Positions 22,848 through 29,812 of a stretch of 31,657 bases of DNA are shown here, one piece after another; position 1 is the first letter of the stretch; every line of letters starts with the position of its first letter. Location of the stretch: positions 1 through 31,657 of IMG/VR virus record IMGVR_UViG_3300024520_000328, one strand, 5' to 3'. Below the pieces are notes generated by a model, which saw only the letters and a list, made by a program, of their open reading frames with translations, was not told the origin of the DNA and did no database searches. The DNA comes from a virus. Position numbers and translations under genes: made by a program.

Positions 22848-23629
22848 AAGAGAAGGGGCGCGTAAAGGATCTGCTAGCGCGGCGCGGTGTTGATCTCAAA
22901 ACCGAGGTAGTGCTTGGTGCTGAAGTCGGGTCCACCATCCACGGCATTGCTGTAGCCGATCAAGATGACCTAGACATGACCATCGTGCGCATAGAGAACT
23001 TCTATGAGCTGGTCAACGGACCAGCAAAACAACAGTCCATGATGATCCGCACCCAGCCTGACGGTCACCGATCGCGCATGGGCGACATCGACCTCAACGT
23101 GTACACGCTGCGAAAGTTTGCGGGGTTGGCTGCCAAAGGTAACCCGTCAATTCTCACCGCGCTGTTCTCACCTAACCCATGGCGGGGGAACTTCCAGTGG
23201 ATTGATTGGGATGAGCTGATCGCGTTCACCGCATCCCGGCGCGCCGGAGCAGCGTTTCTCGGCTACATGAAACAACAACAGGAACGATGGGCTGGAAAAC
23301 GAGGACAGAAGAATGTCAACCGGCCTGAGCTTGTAGACGCGTATGGGTTCGACACCAAATACGCCGGGCATGTGATTCGTCTTGGGCTTCAAGGCATCGA
23401 GTACATGCAATCCGGCAAGATCACGCTGCCGATGTCGAAGACGCCCGCGGAGGCTATCAAGAACCTTCGGACAGGCGGGATAGATGAGTCTGATGCATTG
23501 ATGTGGGCGGCTGAAGTTGAAGATGAGCTGAAGGCCGCGGTCGATTCATCCACCTTGCCGTCACACCCCAACCTGTATGGGGTCCATGGGTGGACAACGC
23601 GGGTTTACAAAGAGGCGTATTTGAAGTGA
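22844..23629 (+). CDS. RlaP-type nucleotidyltransferase, 261 aa
   Basis: The active site of the polymerase-beta superfamily is clear: G29-S30 in AEVGSTIHGIAV, then D42 and D44 in DDLDMTIV, and a third acidic site in GDIDLNVYTLRKFAGLAAKG. The segment NPSILTALFSP follows, as in RlaP proteins linked to RNA repair, and the length is typical. Such enzymes transfer a nucleotide to RNA, protein or a small molecule; the substrate here is unknown. ATG 22844 has GGAGGAAGG upstream and overlaps the previous stop. A promoter lies over the end of the gene, so it closes one transcript unit. Confidence 0.85.
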   Translation: MKEKGRVKDLLARRGVDLKTEVVLGAEVGSTIHGIAVADQDDLDMTIVRIENFYELVNGPAKQQSMMIRTQPDGHRSRMGDIDLNVYTLRKFAGLAAKGNPSILTALFSPNPWRGNFQWIDWDELIAFTASRRAGAAFLGYMKQQQERWAGKRGQKNVNRPELVDAYGFDTKYAGHVIRLGLQGIEYMQSGKITLPMSKTPAEAIKNLRTGGIDESDALMWAAEVEDELKAAVDSSTLPSHPNLYGVHGWTTRVYKEAYLK

Positions 23630-23649
23630 CAAGCAACATGTGGTACAAT
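23621..23649 (+). promoter_or_regulatory. Internal promoter after the nucleotidyltransferase gene
   Basis: TTGAAG (23621-23626) and TACAAT (23644-23649) are 17 bases apart, the best sigma-70-like match on the plus strand here. The predicted start near 23656 leaves a short leader that includes AAAGGACA before the GTG at 23669. Confidence 0.65.
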
Positions 23650-23668
23650 CCACACAGAAAGGACAGGT

Positions 23669-23857
23669 GTGAAGGTCAACTGCTACTGGTGTGGGCGCAC
23701 AATCGAACTGGCAACCGCCCATACCGTGGTGTATGGAGACGCCCCGACATTGGTGAGGGTATTGGTGTGTGAAGGAGGAAGGTGTGGAGAGGGAACTGCT
23801 GAGAGTGATGACGTTGATAGGGGAGAACCAAGCGAGGTTGGGCGGAGTGTTGATTGA
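23669..23857 (+). CDS. Zinc-ribbon-like protein, 62 aa
   Basis: GTG 23669 follows AAAGGACAG. The first 40 residues form a plausible four-cysteine ribbon: CYWCG, then a strand pair (AHTVVYGDAPTLVRVLVC), then C-x4-C (CEGGRC). The acidic tail (SDDVDRGEPSEVG) overlaps the next gene by about 74 bases. That is long for this region, so the true end could be affected by an error, but both frames look coding. Confidence 0.55.
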   Translation: MKVNCYWCGRTIELATAHTVVYGDAPTLVRVLVCEGGRCGEGTAESDDVDRGEPSEVGRSVD

Positions 23858-23987
23858 TGTGATGGAAGCTATTGATCAGGGCGAGAAAGTCCCTGCATCT
23901 GCTGATGAACTTATGGATCAGGCCACAAAGACCATGAAGAGGATCGTCAAGATGTTGACGGACATGGTGATTGGGGAGATCAAGTGA
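23784..23987 (+). CDS. Helical early protein, 67 aa
   Basis: I prefer GTG 23784 because AAGGAGG lies seven bases upstream; the frame is also open from GTG 23769. The product is helical throughout (MERELLRVMTLIGENQARLG, ATKTMKRIVKMLTDMVIGEI). It may be a small oligomer or adaptor. It overlaps the clamp-like gene by four bases. Confidence 0.6.
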   Translation: MERELLRVMTLIGENQARLGGVLIDVMEAIDQGEKVPASADELMDQATKTMKRIVKMLTDMVIGEIK

Positions 23988-24616
23988 ACCAGCTCATCAC
24001 CCTCTCCCACGACCAAGCCAGGCTTCTTCCGTGGATGTATCGCGCGGTGGGCAAAGACAACAAGCTCATTGACGCGGGCCACATTGTCATCAGGTGGGAT
24101 CAGTATGAAGGAGCTACCCGGTTGAGGTTGGTCGCCACTAACGGCTATGTGTTGGTGATTAGGGAGATCAAGGGGGTAGAGACTGATCCAATGGGGTCAG
24201 TCTCAGGCACCGTGTTTGTCGATGGCAAGTGGTGGTGGGACCACATGGGGGCAGCAGTCAAGAAGAAGAAGGTTGTGACGTTGGCCGTGACTGACAACAG
24301 CATCACGATTGGGTATGGAGACAGCCAGGCCCAGGCAATCAACATCAAAAAGAAGTTCCCACAGTGGCAGCGATACCTCCCCATGATGCAGGTGGTGGCT
24401 GCGTGGGATGGACCATTGCCTTACCTGAATGGAGAGTTTGTGAAGGTGATGATCGCCAGTACAGGGTTCAGCAAGAAAGAGCTGATGGCTAACCCGTTGC
24501 TGCTTGGAGCCACAAAGGGGATTGACCCGCACCTGGCCCCGTTGCTGATGCAGGTGAGAGATGGGAGCTGGAAGGGGTTGATTATGCCGGTGGATGTGGA
24601 AGGGAGCAAGAAATGA
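23984..24616 (+). CDS. Candidate DNA sliding clamp-like protein, 210 aa
   Basis: GTG 23984 overlaps the previous stop. Two features recall beta-clamp (DnaN) folds. The first is ATNGYVLVIREIKG around residue 51, similar in position and form to the clamp 'TDGhRLa' strand. The second is the end, DGSWKGLIMPVDV, similar to the 'MPMRL' C-terminus of DnaN. The protein alternates strands and short helices and is close in length to the two-domain T4 clamp (about 228 residues) rather than the 370-residue bacterial one. If right, it tethers a polymerase to DNA. No single motif is diagnostic, and it might instead be a generic phage protein. Confidence 0.45.
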   Translation: MNQLITLSHDQARLLPWMYRAVGKDNKLIDAGHIVIRWDQYEGATRLRLVATNGYVLVIREIKGVETDPMGSVSGTVFVDGKWWWDHMGAAVKKKKVVTLAVTDNSITIGYGDSQAQAINIKKKFPQWQRYLPMMQVVAAWDGPLPYLNGEFVKVMIASTGFSKKELMANPLLLGATKGIDPHLAPLLMQVRDGSWKGLIMPVDVEGSKK

Positions 24617-24903
24617 ACTGTCCATCAACCGCTCACCGCTGCACTTGCTCATTCAATACAGGCAACCACGATCTGCATGTGTGTGAATGCGAAGGGTCAT
24701 GGACAGGTGGGATCGACACACCGTATGAACCGGTTGGCCTACCTCGCGTGTATGTGGGGCCGGAAGAAGGGCGGGAGCAGAGTGAAGCTGCGATAGCGGA
24801 GATGGATGAGGCGTTGTCGGGAGTGATGCGTGGCAGCTTGGCTGAGTTTTTGTTGTCACCGGTGCTGCTGCGGCCGTGGTTGGCGAGAGAGGATACAAAG
24901 TAA
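24613..24903 (+). CDS. Cys-rich early protein, 96 aa
   Basis: ATG 24613 overlaps the previous stop (ATGA), with GGGAGCAAG upstream. The first 27 residues hold five cysteines and several histidines (MNCPSTAHRCTCSFNTGNHD then LHVCECEGSW), suggesting bound zinc. The second half is a helical segment (AIAEMDEALSGVMRGSLAEF). Family not recognised. The stop shares one base with the next start. Confidence 0.65.
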   Translation: MNCPSTAHRCTCSFNTGNHDLHVCECEGSWTGGIDTPYEPVGLPRVYVGPEEGREQSEAAIAEMDEALSGVMRGSLAEFLLSPVLLRPWLAREDTK

Positions 24904-25301
24904 TGGTGTGGCAAGACGAATCAGTGTGGAGGCTTGGTCTGATCGAAGAGACCAGTCTTGGGTTTGAAGACCACGGAATCTTGACCTACAACCTGCGCAT
25001 GGGGTATTACGAACCACCTGAAGAGATCAAGACCAAAGATGGACCACGGGTACAACCAGGACGTGCTGGGTCAGGCCAGGGAGCAGGCAACGTGTTTCTT
25101 GGTGGCGAACACACTGACCGGCATGTGCGTGGGATCTTGAAGGCTGTAGGGGTTAGTAAATGGGAGGATCTGAAAGGTCAATGGGTGTGGGCGTTACAAA
25201 CCCATACGAAGGTGATCGCCATTGTTGGTGTGAGGTATGGCAGCAAAGAACCGTTTGAGATCAGCCCAGAAACGACCGAGAAACAAGTCGGGAGTGAGTG
25301 A
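24903..25301 (+). CDS. Hypothetical protein, 132 aa
   Basis: ATG 24903 uses the last base of the previous stop (TAATG). The product is alpha/beta with aromatic-rich segments (MVWQDESVWRLGLIEETSLG; LTYNLRMGYYEPPEEIK), a Gly-rich loop (GRAGSGQGAGNVFLGGEHTD) and a core of KWEDLKGQWVWALQTHTKVI. No catalytic motif is clear. It ends the plus-strand early array; a hairpin spans its stop codon. Confidence 0.65.
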   Translation: MVWQDESVWRLGLIEETSLGFEDHGILTYNLRMGYYEPPEEIKTKDGPRVQPGRAGSGQGAGNVFLGGEHTDRHVRGILKAVGVSKWEDLKGQWVWALQTHTKVIAIVGVRYGSKEPFEISPETTEKQVGSE

Positions 25302-25321
25302 GGTAACCCCCATTCACTCCC
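25290..25321 (+). terminator. Hairpin at the end of the early array
   Basis: GGGAGTGA (25290-25297) pairs perfectly with TCACTCCC (25314-25321) across 16 bases, spanning the stop codon at 25299-25301. There is no T-run. It lies at the end of the tightly coupled array and before a separate HTH gene, so a terminator or attenuator is plausible. Confidence 0.45.
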
Positions 25322-25391
25322 AACCCGCTGGACAGGACGCCATCGAAGGACAAACGATGACAAGAAGGAGTGTAGACCGAAAGAAGGAGCT

Positions 25392-25649
25392 ATGGCTACA
25401 ACCAAGACCAAGAACCAATTGATCGGATCGTATGAGATCGGGGAGCTGCTGGAGATCTCCCATCACACCCTCCGCATGTGGAAGAAGCGGTATCCAAGCT
25501 TCCCACAGCCGGTTGGGTATGGGGAACGAGGGCCGCGCAGAGACAGCCCTGACTACAGCTACGACCAGTTGATGGCGTGGCTGGTGGTGAACCGGCCCAA
25601 ACTACTCATCGGCAGGGATTTGAATTTCCCCCCTGAGGTAGAGGAGTAG
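25392..25649 (+). CDS. Excisionase/MerR-like helix-turn-helix protein, 85 aa
   Basis: ATG 25392 follows GAAGGAG. Residues 10-40 (LIGSYEIGELLEISHHTLRM then WKKRYPSFPQPVG) match the small winged HTH of AlpA/excisionase and MerR-type proteins, with the recognition helix around HHTLRMWKKR and the typical 'FP.PVG' turn. It probably binds DNA as a regulator or a recombination/packaging accessory; no integrase is in the window. Its 3' end overlaps the convergent RHH-like gene by 48 bases. A 21-codon frame starting at 25357, with its own ribosome-binding site, runs into its first codons and might be a leader. Confidence 0.75.
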   Translation: MATTKTKNQLIGSYEIGELLEISHHTLRMWKKRYPSFPQPVGYGERGPRRDSPDYSYDQLMAWLVVNRPKLLIGRDLNFPPEVEE

Positions 25650-25895
25650 TGAATGCTTGACGATGCGCTTCAAGGTGAGTTGATCCTTTCTCGCTTTCTC
25701 TTTGACAGACTTGCGGAGCCAGGTAGGGAGCATCACCAACAATGCACTCTCCTTGGCGTCAGTAGTGATATCGCCCCCTCGCCGGGAAAGATCTTTCTGG
25801 GAGGGAGACAAACCAGCTTCCTGACGTTTCCGCCGATCATGCCATTCAACCGTGTCGCGCAAGATCTGGTCCCATTGTCCCGAATAATCCGACAT
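25602..25895 (-). CDS. Ribbon-helix-helix-like regulator, 97 aa, minus strand
   Basis: ATG 25895 has a strong AGGAGGAG site upstream and a good promoter further up, both on the minus strand, which marks this as the real gene and the plus-strand frame opposite as a shadow. The N-terminal half is polar. Residues about 52-90 (LLVMLPTWLRKSVKEKARKD then QLTLKRIVKHSLLLYLRGE) have the strand-helix-helix form of RHH repressors. It is the only minus-strand gene among the right-hand genes. It is convergent with the HTH gene and divergent from the helicase module, so a switch or repressor role is likely. Confidence 0.75.
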   Translation of the reverse strand: MSDYSGQWDQILRDTVEWHDRRKRQEAGLSPSQKDLSRRGGDITTDAKESALLVMLPTWLRKSVKEKARKDQLTLKRIVKHSLLLYLRGEIQIPADE

Positions 25896-25956
25896 ATATA
25901 CGCTCCTCCTAGACAGTACTTCTACACCACCCGGTTTTGGTATGGTGTTAGTTCAG

Positions 25957-25984
25957 CTTATAAGGGGAAGGGGGGGTCAGTCAA
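25957..25984 (-). promoter_or_regulatory. Promoter of the minus-strand RHH-like gene
   Basis: On the minus strand TTGACT (25979-25984) and TATAAG (25957-25962) are 16 bases apart. The transcript would have a leader of about 55 bases containing the AGGAGGAG site before ATG 25895. Confidence 0.6.
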
Positions 25985-26012
25985 TCTTTATCTAAGTAAT
26001 GCAAGAAAAGCT

Positions 26013-26042
26013 GTGACAGCAGCCTCAAAAACATGATACAGT
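26013..26042 (+). promoter_or_regulatory. Promoter of the helicase/recombination module
   Basis: GTGACA (26013-26018) and an extended -10 TGATACAGT (TACAGT at 26037-26042) are 18 bases apart. It lies back to back with the minus-strand promoter, with about 30 bases between the two -35 boxes, so one regulator could control both. The predicted start near 26049 sits just before GGAAAGG. Confidence 0.5.
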
Positions 26043-26058
26043 GGGGTACTTGGAAAGG

Positions 26059-26103
26059 ATGAATCAAAGTGCTAGGGTCGGTTCCCCCTCGGACAGGAGA
26101 TGA
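26059..26103 (+). CDS. Possible 14-codon leader peptide
   Basis: ATG 26059 follows GGAAAGG and encodes MNQSARVGSPSDRR. Its TGA overlaps the ATG of the next gene at 26100 (ATGA). It could be a coupled leader that sets translation of the module, or chance. Confidence 0.3.
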   Translation: MNQSARVGSPSDRR

Positions 26104-26615
26104 TGGTGGGTAGCTGGGACACCCATGATGGTGGGTACGACATTGAGAACTTCTACACGCGGGCTTCTGACAAGCATGGGCATGGGAGCCAGTTCAGGGT
26201 CAGACTGCCTACCGACGTGGCAGGGATGGTGGCCAGGATCATTGCCGACCCCACCCTTCCCCAGTTCCGAACAGCCGCTGACTTCCTCCGAGACGCTGCG
26301 TTTCACCGGTTGCAGTATCTGAACCGGAAGGTGTCGGAAGGGGCGTACAGCGAGGATCTGACGCTGGCGATAGTGAGGCACAACGCGACGAAGAGGAAGC
26401 AGGACTACGAAGCAGCACAGGAGCATGTGCAGGACATAGAAGACATGCTGAGCAAGTACCGGTTGACAGGACAATGGGGCGAGATGCACGACCTGATTGA
26501 GGAACAGATCGAAGCAGTGCATTTGCTGCCCCCTGATGCGAAGAAGAGGATGACGGAGCTGTTGGAGAGACATGGCTTCATGGGAGGACAGAACGATGGT
26601 GAGTTGGGAGACTGA
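26100..26615 (+). CDS. RHH-like/helical protein, 171 aa
   Basis: Start codons crowd together (ATG 26100, ATG 26103, GTG 26106) behind GGACAGGAG; spacing favours 26103 or 26106, coupling favours 26100. Residues about 30-75 (GSQFRVRLPTDVAGMVARII, then FRTAADFLRDAAFHRLQYLN) look like a ribbon-helix-helix: one strand, then two helices. The rest is a charged coiled-coil-like helix (NATKRKQDYEAAQEHVQDIE). This points to a DNA-binding dimer, possibly regulatory or replication-related. It is the first gene of the module and overlaps the helicase gene by 20 bases. Confidence 0.7.
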   Translation: MMVGSWDTHDGGYDIENFYTRASDKHGHGSQFRVRLPTDVAGMVARIIADPTLPQFRTAADFLRDAAFHRLQYLNRKVSEGAYSEDLTLAIVRHNATKRKQDYEAAQEHVQDIEDMLSKYRLTGQWGEMHDLIEEQIEAVHLLPPDAKKRMTELLERHGFMGGQNDGELGD

Positions 26616-28683
26616 GGACCGGCCAGACATCAGGGATCGTTTTCGCGAGACTTTGGTGAAGAGGGCCGAGAAGAGGACAGCGACCAAGACTGCCACTGGG
26701 TATGTCGTGGATGGGTCTGAGAAGTTGGGTGATTCCTACCCGTTCTATCGCGTGGGTGAAGGGATCAACGGCAAGCTGGTGTGTGATTGTCAAAGTCACG
26801 CGGGTGGGGAGTACCGGAAGGTTTGCTCTCATATTCTGCGCGTGCTGTTGAGCTTGAAGGGTGACAAGCCATGGGACGCTGAGGAAGGGGAGGAGGTGGG
26901 ACCTGTCCTGGTTGATGAAGGAATCGCACCCTCTGACATTGACCCCCCACATCCCACCCCTCCCCTCCCTGAGCGTGATCATGGCAGGGGACTTGGTGAG
27001 TATGACTGGGGATCGCATACGCTCCCTAGTTGGGTTGAGGGAATTCGGTCTCACCAAGTCCCCGCCGTGGATGAGGTTGTGAACGCGTTTGAGCAGGGTT
27101 ACAAGTTCGTGTTTTTGGATGCGCCTACTGGGAGTGGGAAGACCCTGATTGGGGAGCTGGTCAGGCGGAAGATGCAGGCGCACAAGACCGTCTACACCTG
27201 CACGACCAAGACTTTGCAGGATCAGATTGAGGAAGACTTTGACTATGGGGTGGTGCTGAAAGGGAGAGCCAACTACCCAACTGCGGACAACCCGGCTGCG
27301 TTCCCGTTGATTGCTTGTGACTTGTGTGATGAGGAGTTGGTGACGTACCCAGGGTGTGGGAAGTGTCAGGATTGGATGTACCCAGGGGTAGGGCATGGTG
27401 ATGAGATCCGCCACTGTGATCAATGTCATCCGTGGGCGGATTCTGGGTATCAGAAACAGCGGATGCGTGCCAGGCAAGCTGAGATGGTGATTGCCAACTC
27501 TGCATATCTGGTGAGAGAGATCCAAGGTAGAGGGTCGTTGCTGGCCCGCGCTGACCTGATGATCTTGGACGAAGCCGACATGGTTGAGTCTGAGCTGATG
27601 CGATCAATAGAAGTTGTGGTTGGGAAGCGGTTGCTGGAGAGGCTGGGTGTGGGGCTGCCGAAGAAAGTGACTGTATCGAGCAGTTGGGTGGAATGGATAG
27701 AGGATGAGGCACTGCCAGCGTTGAGACGGCATCTGTGGACGTTCCCACCTATGAAGAAATGCACGCCAAAGCAAAGGCGAGAGCGTAAGCGGATCGGGGA
27801 GATGGCCACGAAGCTGGAATGGTTGACCAAGCCCAGAGAAGGGGAAGAGAAGCCTCGGTTGCTGGAGAACTTTGTGTTGGATGGGTACAAGGCCGGGCAT
27901 GTGGTGTTCAAGCCCATCAAGGTGGATGAGTTCGCGGAAGATGCGTTGTTTCAGTATGGGACCACATGGTTGTTGATGTCTGCAACGTTTATTTCCCCAC
28001 AGCAGATGGCCAGTGATTTGGGGCTGGAGGATGGGAGCTGGACCGTGGTGACTGTCCCATCCACGTTTGACCCTGAACGACGGCCGATTTGGATTGAGCC
28101 GGTGGGGAAGATGACGCGCAAGGAAATAGACGCCAACTTCATGAAGGCTCGCGAGCGGATGCTGGAAATCATGGATCGCCATGATGAACGCATCCTGGTT
28201 CACACGGTTAGCTATGACCTCGCTGCCCGATTCATGAAGGCGTTGTCGTTCAAGCTGAACGGGTCATTGTCGAGAGGCAGGTTGATGACCTACACCAAGG
28301 CCAGAGAGCGAGACCAAGCACTATCAGATTTCCTCGCGTCAGACAACGGGGTGTTGTTTGCCCCGTCATTTGACCGAGGCATAGACCTTGTTGGTGACCA
28401 GTGCCGGGTGCAGGTGATTGCCAAAATCCCCTACCCGTATCTGGGTGATCAGCAAGTGAGTAAGAGGCTCTACGCCAAGGGTGGCCAAGGCTGGTACACG
28501 ATGCAGACGATCAGGACCATGGTCCAAATGTCAGGTAGGGCAATGCGCTCTGCCGACGATCACTGCGAAACGTACCTGTTGGATAGCCAGTTCTTGGAGT
28601 TGTGGAGAAAAGACAAGCGGCTCATTCCTGAGTGGTGGCAAGAAGCTATCGCGTGGGGTGGGTCACTATCACCGAGGAGGTGA
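26596..28683 (+). CDS. SWIM zinc finger plus DinG/XPD-like helicase, 695 aa
   Basis: I start at ATG 26596, eight bases after GGGAGGA. Residues 51-80 form a SWIM finger (C63-x-C65 ... C77-x-H79). After a Pro-rich linker comes the superfamily 2 helicase core: Walker A DAPTGSGKT (175-183), DEAD box ILDEAD (325-328), LLMSATF, and motif VI QMSGRAMR (644-651). Between motifs I and II sit three C-x2-C pairs (C241/244, C254/257, C274/277) where XPD and DinG carry a four-cysteine iron-sulfur cluster. This makes it a probable 5'-3' DNA helicase for replication or repair. The SWIM domain may give DNA or partner binding. It is followed closely by a gene with a matching N-terminus. Confidence 0.9.
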   Translation: MVSWETEDRPDIRDRFRETLVKRAEKRTATKTATGYVVDGSEKLGDSYPFYRVGEGINGKLVCDCQSHAGGEYRKVCSHILRVLLSLKGDKPWDAEEGEEVGPVLVDEGIAPSDIDPPHPTPPLPERDHGRGLGEYDWGSHTLPSWVEGIRSHQVPAVDEVVNAFEQGYKFVFLDAPTGSGKTLIGELVRRKMQAHKTVYTCTTKTLQDQIEEDFDYGVVLKGRANYPTADNPAAFPLIACDLCDEELVTYPGCGKCQDWMYPGVGHGDEIRHCDQCHPWADSGYQKQRMRARQAEMVIANSAYLVREIQGRGSLLARADLMILDEADMVESELMRSIEVVVGKRLLERLGVGLPKKVTVSSSWVEWIEDEALPALRRHLWTFPPMKKCTPKQRRERKRIGEMATKLEWLTKPREGEEKPRLLENFVLDGYKAGHVVFKPIKVDEFAEDALFQYGTTWLLMSATFISPQQMASDLGLEDGSWTVVTVPSTFDPERRPIWIEPVGKMTRKEIDANFMKARERMLEIMDRHDERILVHTVSYDLAARFMKALSFKLNGSLSRGRLMTYTKARERDQALSDFLASDNGVLFAPSFDRGIDLVGDQCRVQVIAKIPYPYLGDQQVSKRLYAKGGQGWYTMQTIRTMVQMSGRAMRSADDHCETYLLDSQFLELWRKDKRLIPEWWQEAIAWGGSLSPRR

Positions 28684-28688
28684 ACACG

Positions 28689-29348
28689 TTGGTCAGTTGG
28701 GAAACTGAGGAATCAAGTGGATTACTGGATGATGCGGACGTGACCATCAACCAGGCGTACTTTGGCACCGATGCTAGGTATCAAAGTGGGGAGCAGTTGT
28801 TGTTCGTCATTGAGGGGACATCTCCTCAGGCTGATGAAGATGAAGTGCGCCAGTTCTGGTCTATTGGAGGTGGCTGGGAGGCTATCGAAGGTGGGGCCAA
28901 GGTTGAAGGCAAGGAGAAGTTCAATACGTCAAGTGCGTATGCGAGGTTCTTCAATGCGGCACTGCAGATCCCGGGGGTGAGTGAGATCATCCAGGACCGG
29001 GGTACTCCTGATGAGGCTGCGATATGGGAGGGTTTGACCTTCCACATGGAACGCCAGGATGTGGAGTACGGCGGTCAGATTGGGACCAGGCAGATGCTGT
29101 TGCCGGTGAGCTTGGTTGAAGGGAAGAAGAAAGCTGTCCCGAAGAAACCTGCTGCGAAGAAAGCTGCATCTAACAGCGGTGGGGACAAGGCTCTCCGCGC
29201 GAAGCTGAAGAACCTGGCCAAGAAGTCAGATGACTTTGATGGGTTCTTGGATGCACTGCATGAGCAGTATCCAGAAGTTGCCGACAACACAGAACTGTAC
29301 GACGAAGCTCTGGATGAAGATCGCCTCTTTGTGGAGGCAAATGGTTGA
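28689..29348 (+). CDS. Helicase-linked protein with Lys/Ala/Pro linker, 219 aa
   Basis: I choose TTG 28689: its upstream GGAGG and first codons (M-V-S-W-E-T-E) match the helicase start almost base for base. A GTG at 28680, overlapping the helicase stop, is the alternative. Residues 1-145 look globular (FGTDARYQSGEQLLFVIEGT; SSAYARFFNAALQIPGV; WEGLTFHMERQDVEYGG). Then comes a KKKAVPKKPAAKKAAS linker and an acidic helical tail (FDGFLDALHEQYPEVADNTE). The build, a folded N-terminal part with basic linker and acidic tail, recalls single-strand DNA-binding or recombination cofactors, and the gene stands between helicase and exonuclease. No family is recognised, so that is inference. Confidence 0.7.
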   Translation: MVSWETEESSGLLDDADVTINQAYFGTDARYQSGEQLLFVIEGTSPQADEDEVRQFWSIGGGWEAIEGGAKVEGKEKFNTSSAYARFFNAALQIPGVSEIIQDRGTPDEAAIWEGLTFHMERQDVEYGGQIGTRQMLLPVSLVEGKKKAVPKKPAAKKAASNSGGDKALRAKLKNLAKKSDDFDGFLDALHEQYPEVADNTELYDEALDEDRLFVEANG

Positions 29349-29402
29349 TGGGATAGGGGGTGGGTGTTGTTAGTCGCTTTCTGGCACCTGCCCCCGCCCA
29401 TC
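29347..29402 (+). terminator. Long imperfect hairpin after the helicase-partner gene
   Basis: GATGGG (29347-29352) pairs with CCCATC (29397-29402), and inside it the GGGGGTGGGTG run pairs imperfectly with CACCTGCCCCC, leaving a loop of about 18 bases. It overlaps the stop codon and fills the gap before the membrane protein gene. No T-run, so terminator or transcript-processing element. Confidence 0.5.
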
Positions 29403-29419
29403 ACAGACAGGAGAAGGAC

Positions 29420-29812
29420 ATGGATGAGGTAAGTGACAGTTTGATTGATGAGATCTTCGCCAGGCTGGATCAGCTTGGTGAGGCCGGGATTCAGTTGTTG
29501 GAGATCACCGCGAGGAAGATCCGGTGGCAGGGGATTACAGGGGTAGGGATTGGTCTGTTCCTGGTGCTTGTGGCCAGTGTGGTTGCGTTTGTCGGGTGGA
29601 AGCTTTACAAGCGAGAGCTGCCTGAACACAAAGCCAGGGCCGCATACAACGCAGCCAGGGCCAAAGAGAGTGAAGAGTACGCGAGCATCTTCATGGGAGT
29701 TATCAGCGTGTTTCTTTCAATTGCTGGTGTCATCACTATCGCAGACAACCTACCCAAGGTATTCGCTCCAGACGGGTATGCGATCCGAGAGCTATTACAG
29801 GCCATATTCTAA
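29420..29812 (+). CDS. Two-helix membrane protein, 130 aa
   Basis: ATG 29420 follows GACAGGAGAAGG; the longer frame upstream lies in the hairpin region. An amphipathic N-terminal helix (DSLIDEIFARLDQLGEAGIQ) is followed by two hydrophobic spans: about 38-60 (GITGVGIGLFLVLVASVVAF) and about 89-108 (SIFMGVISVFLSIAGVITIA). A charged loop (KLYKRELPEHKARAAYNAAR) joins them. There is no signal peptide. Size and two spans would allow a class II holin, but no lysis gene is nearby. A membrane anchor for replication or an envelope-modifying protein is equally possible. Confidence 0.7.
   Translation: MDEVSDSLIDEIFARLDQLGEAGIQLLEITARKIRWQGITGVGIGLFLVLVASVVAFVGWKLYKRELPEHKARAAYNAARAKESEEYASIFMGVISVFLSIAGVITIADNLPKVFAPDGYAIRELLQAIF

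Noticed and set aside
25357-25422. 21-codon frame MTRRSVDRKKELWLQPRPRT-N with a possible ribosome-binding site
   Set aside because: It overlaps the HTH gene start in another frame and gives a short basic peptide without other support; mentioned only as a possible leader.
25653-26036. 127-codon plus-strand frame
   Set aside because: It lies opposite the RHH-like gene, which has a strong Shine-Dalgarno and promoter. The plus frame has none and runs through the promoter region.
26064-27525. Long minus-strand frames opposite the RHH-like and helicase genes
   Set aside because: They mirror strongly supported plus-strand genes with clear motifs and encode no recognisable domain.
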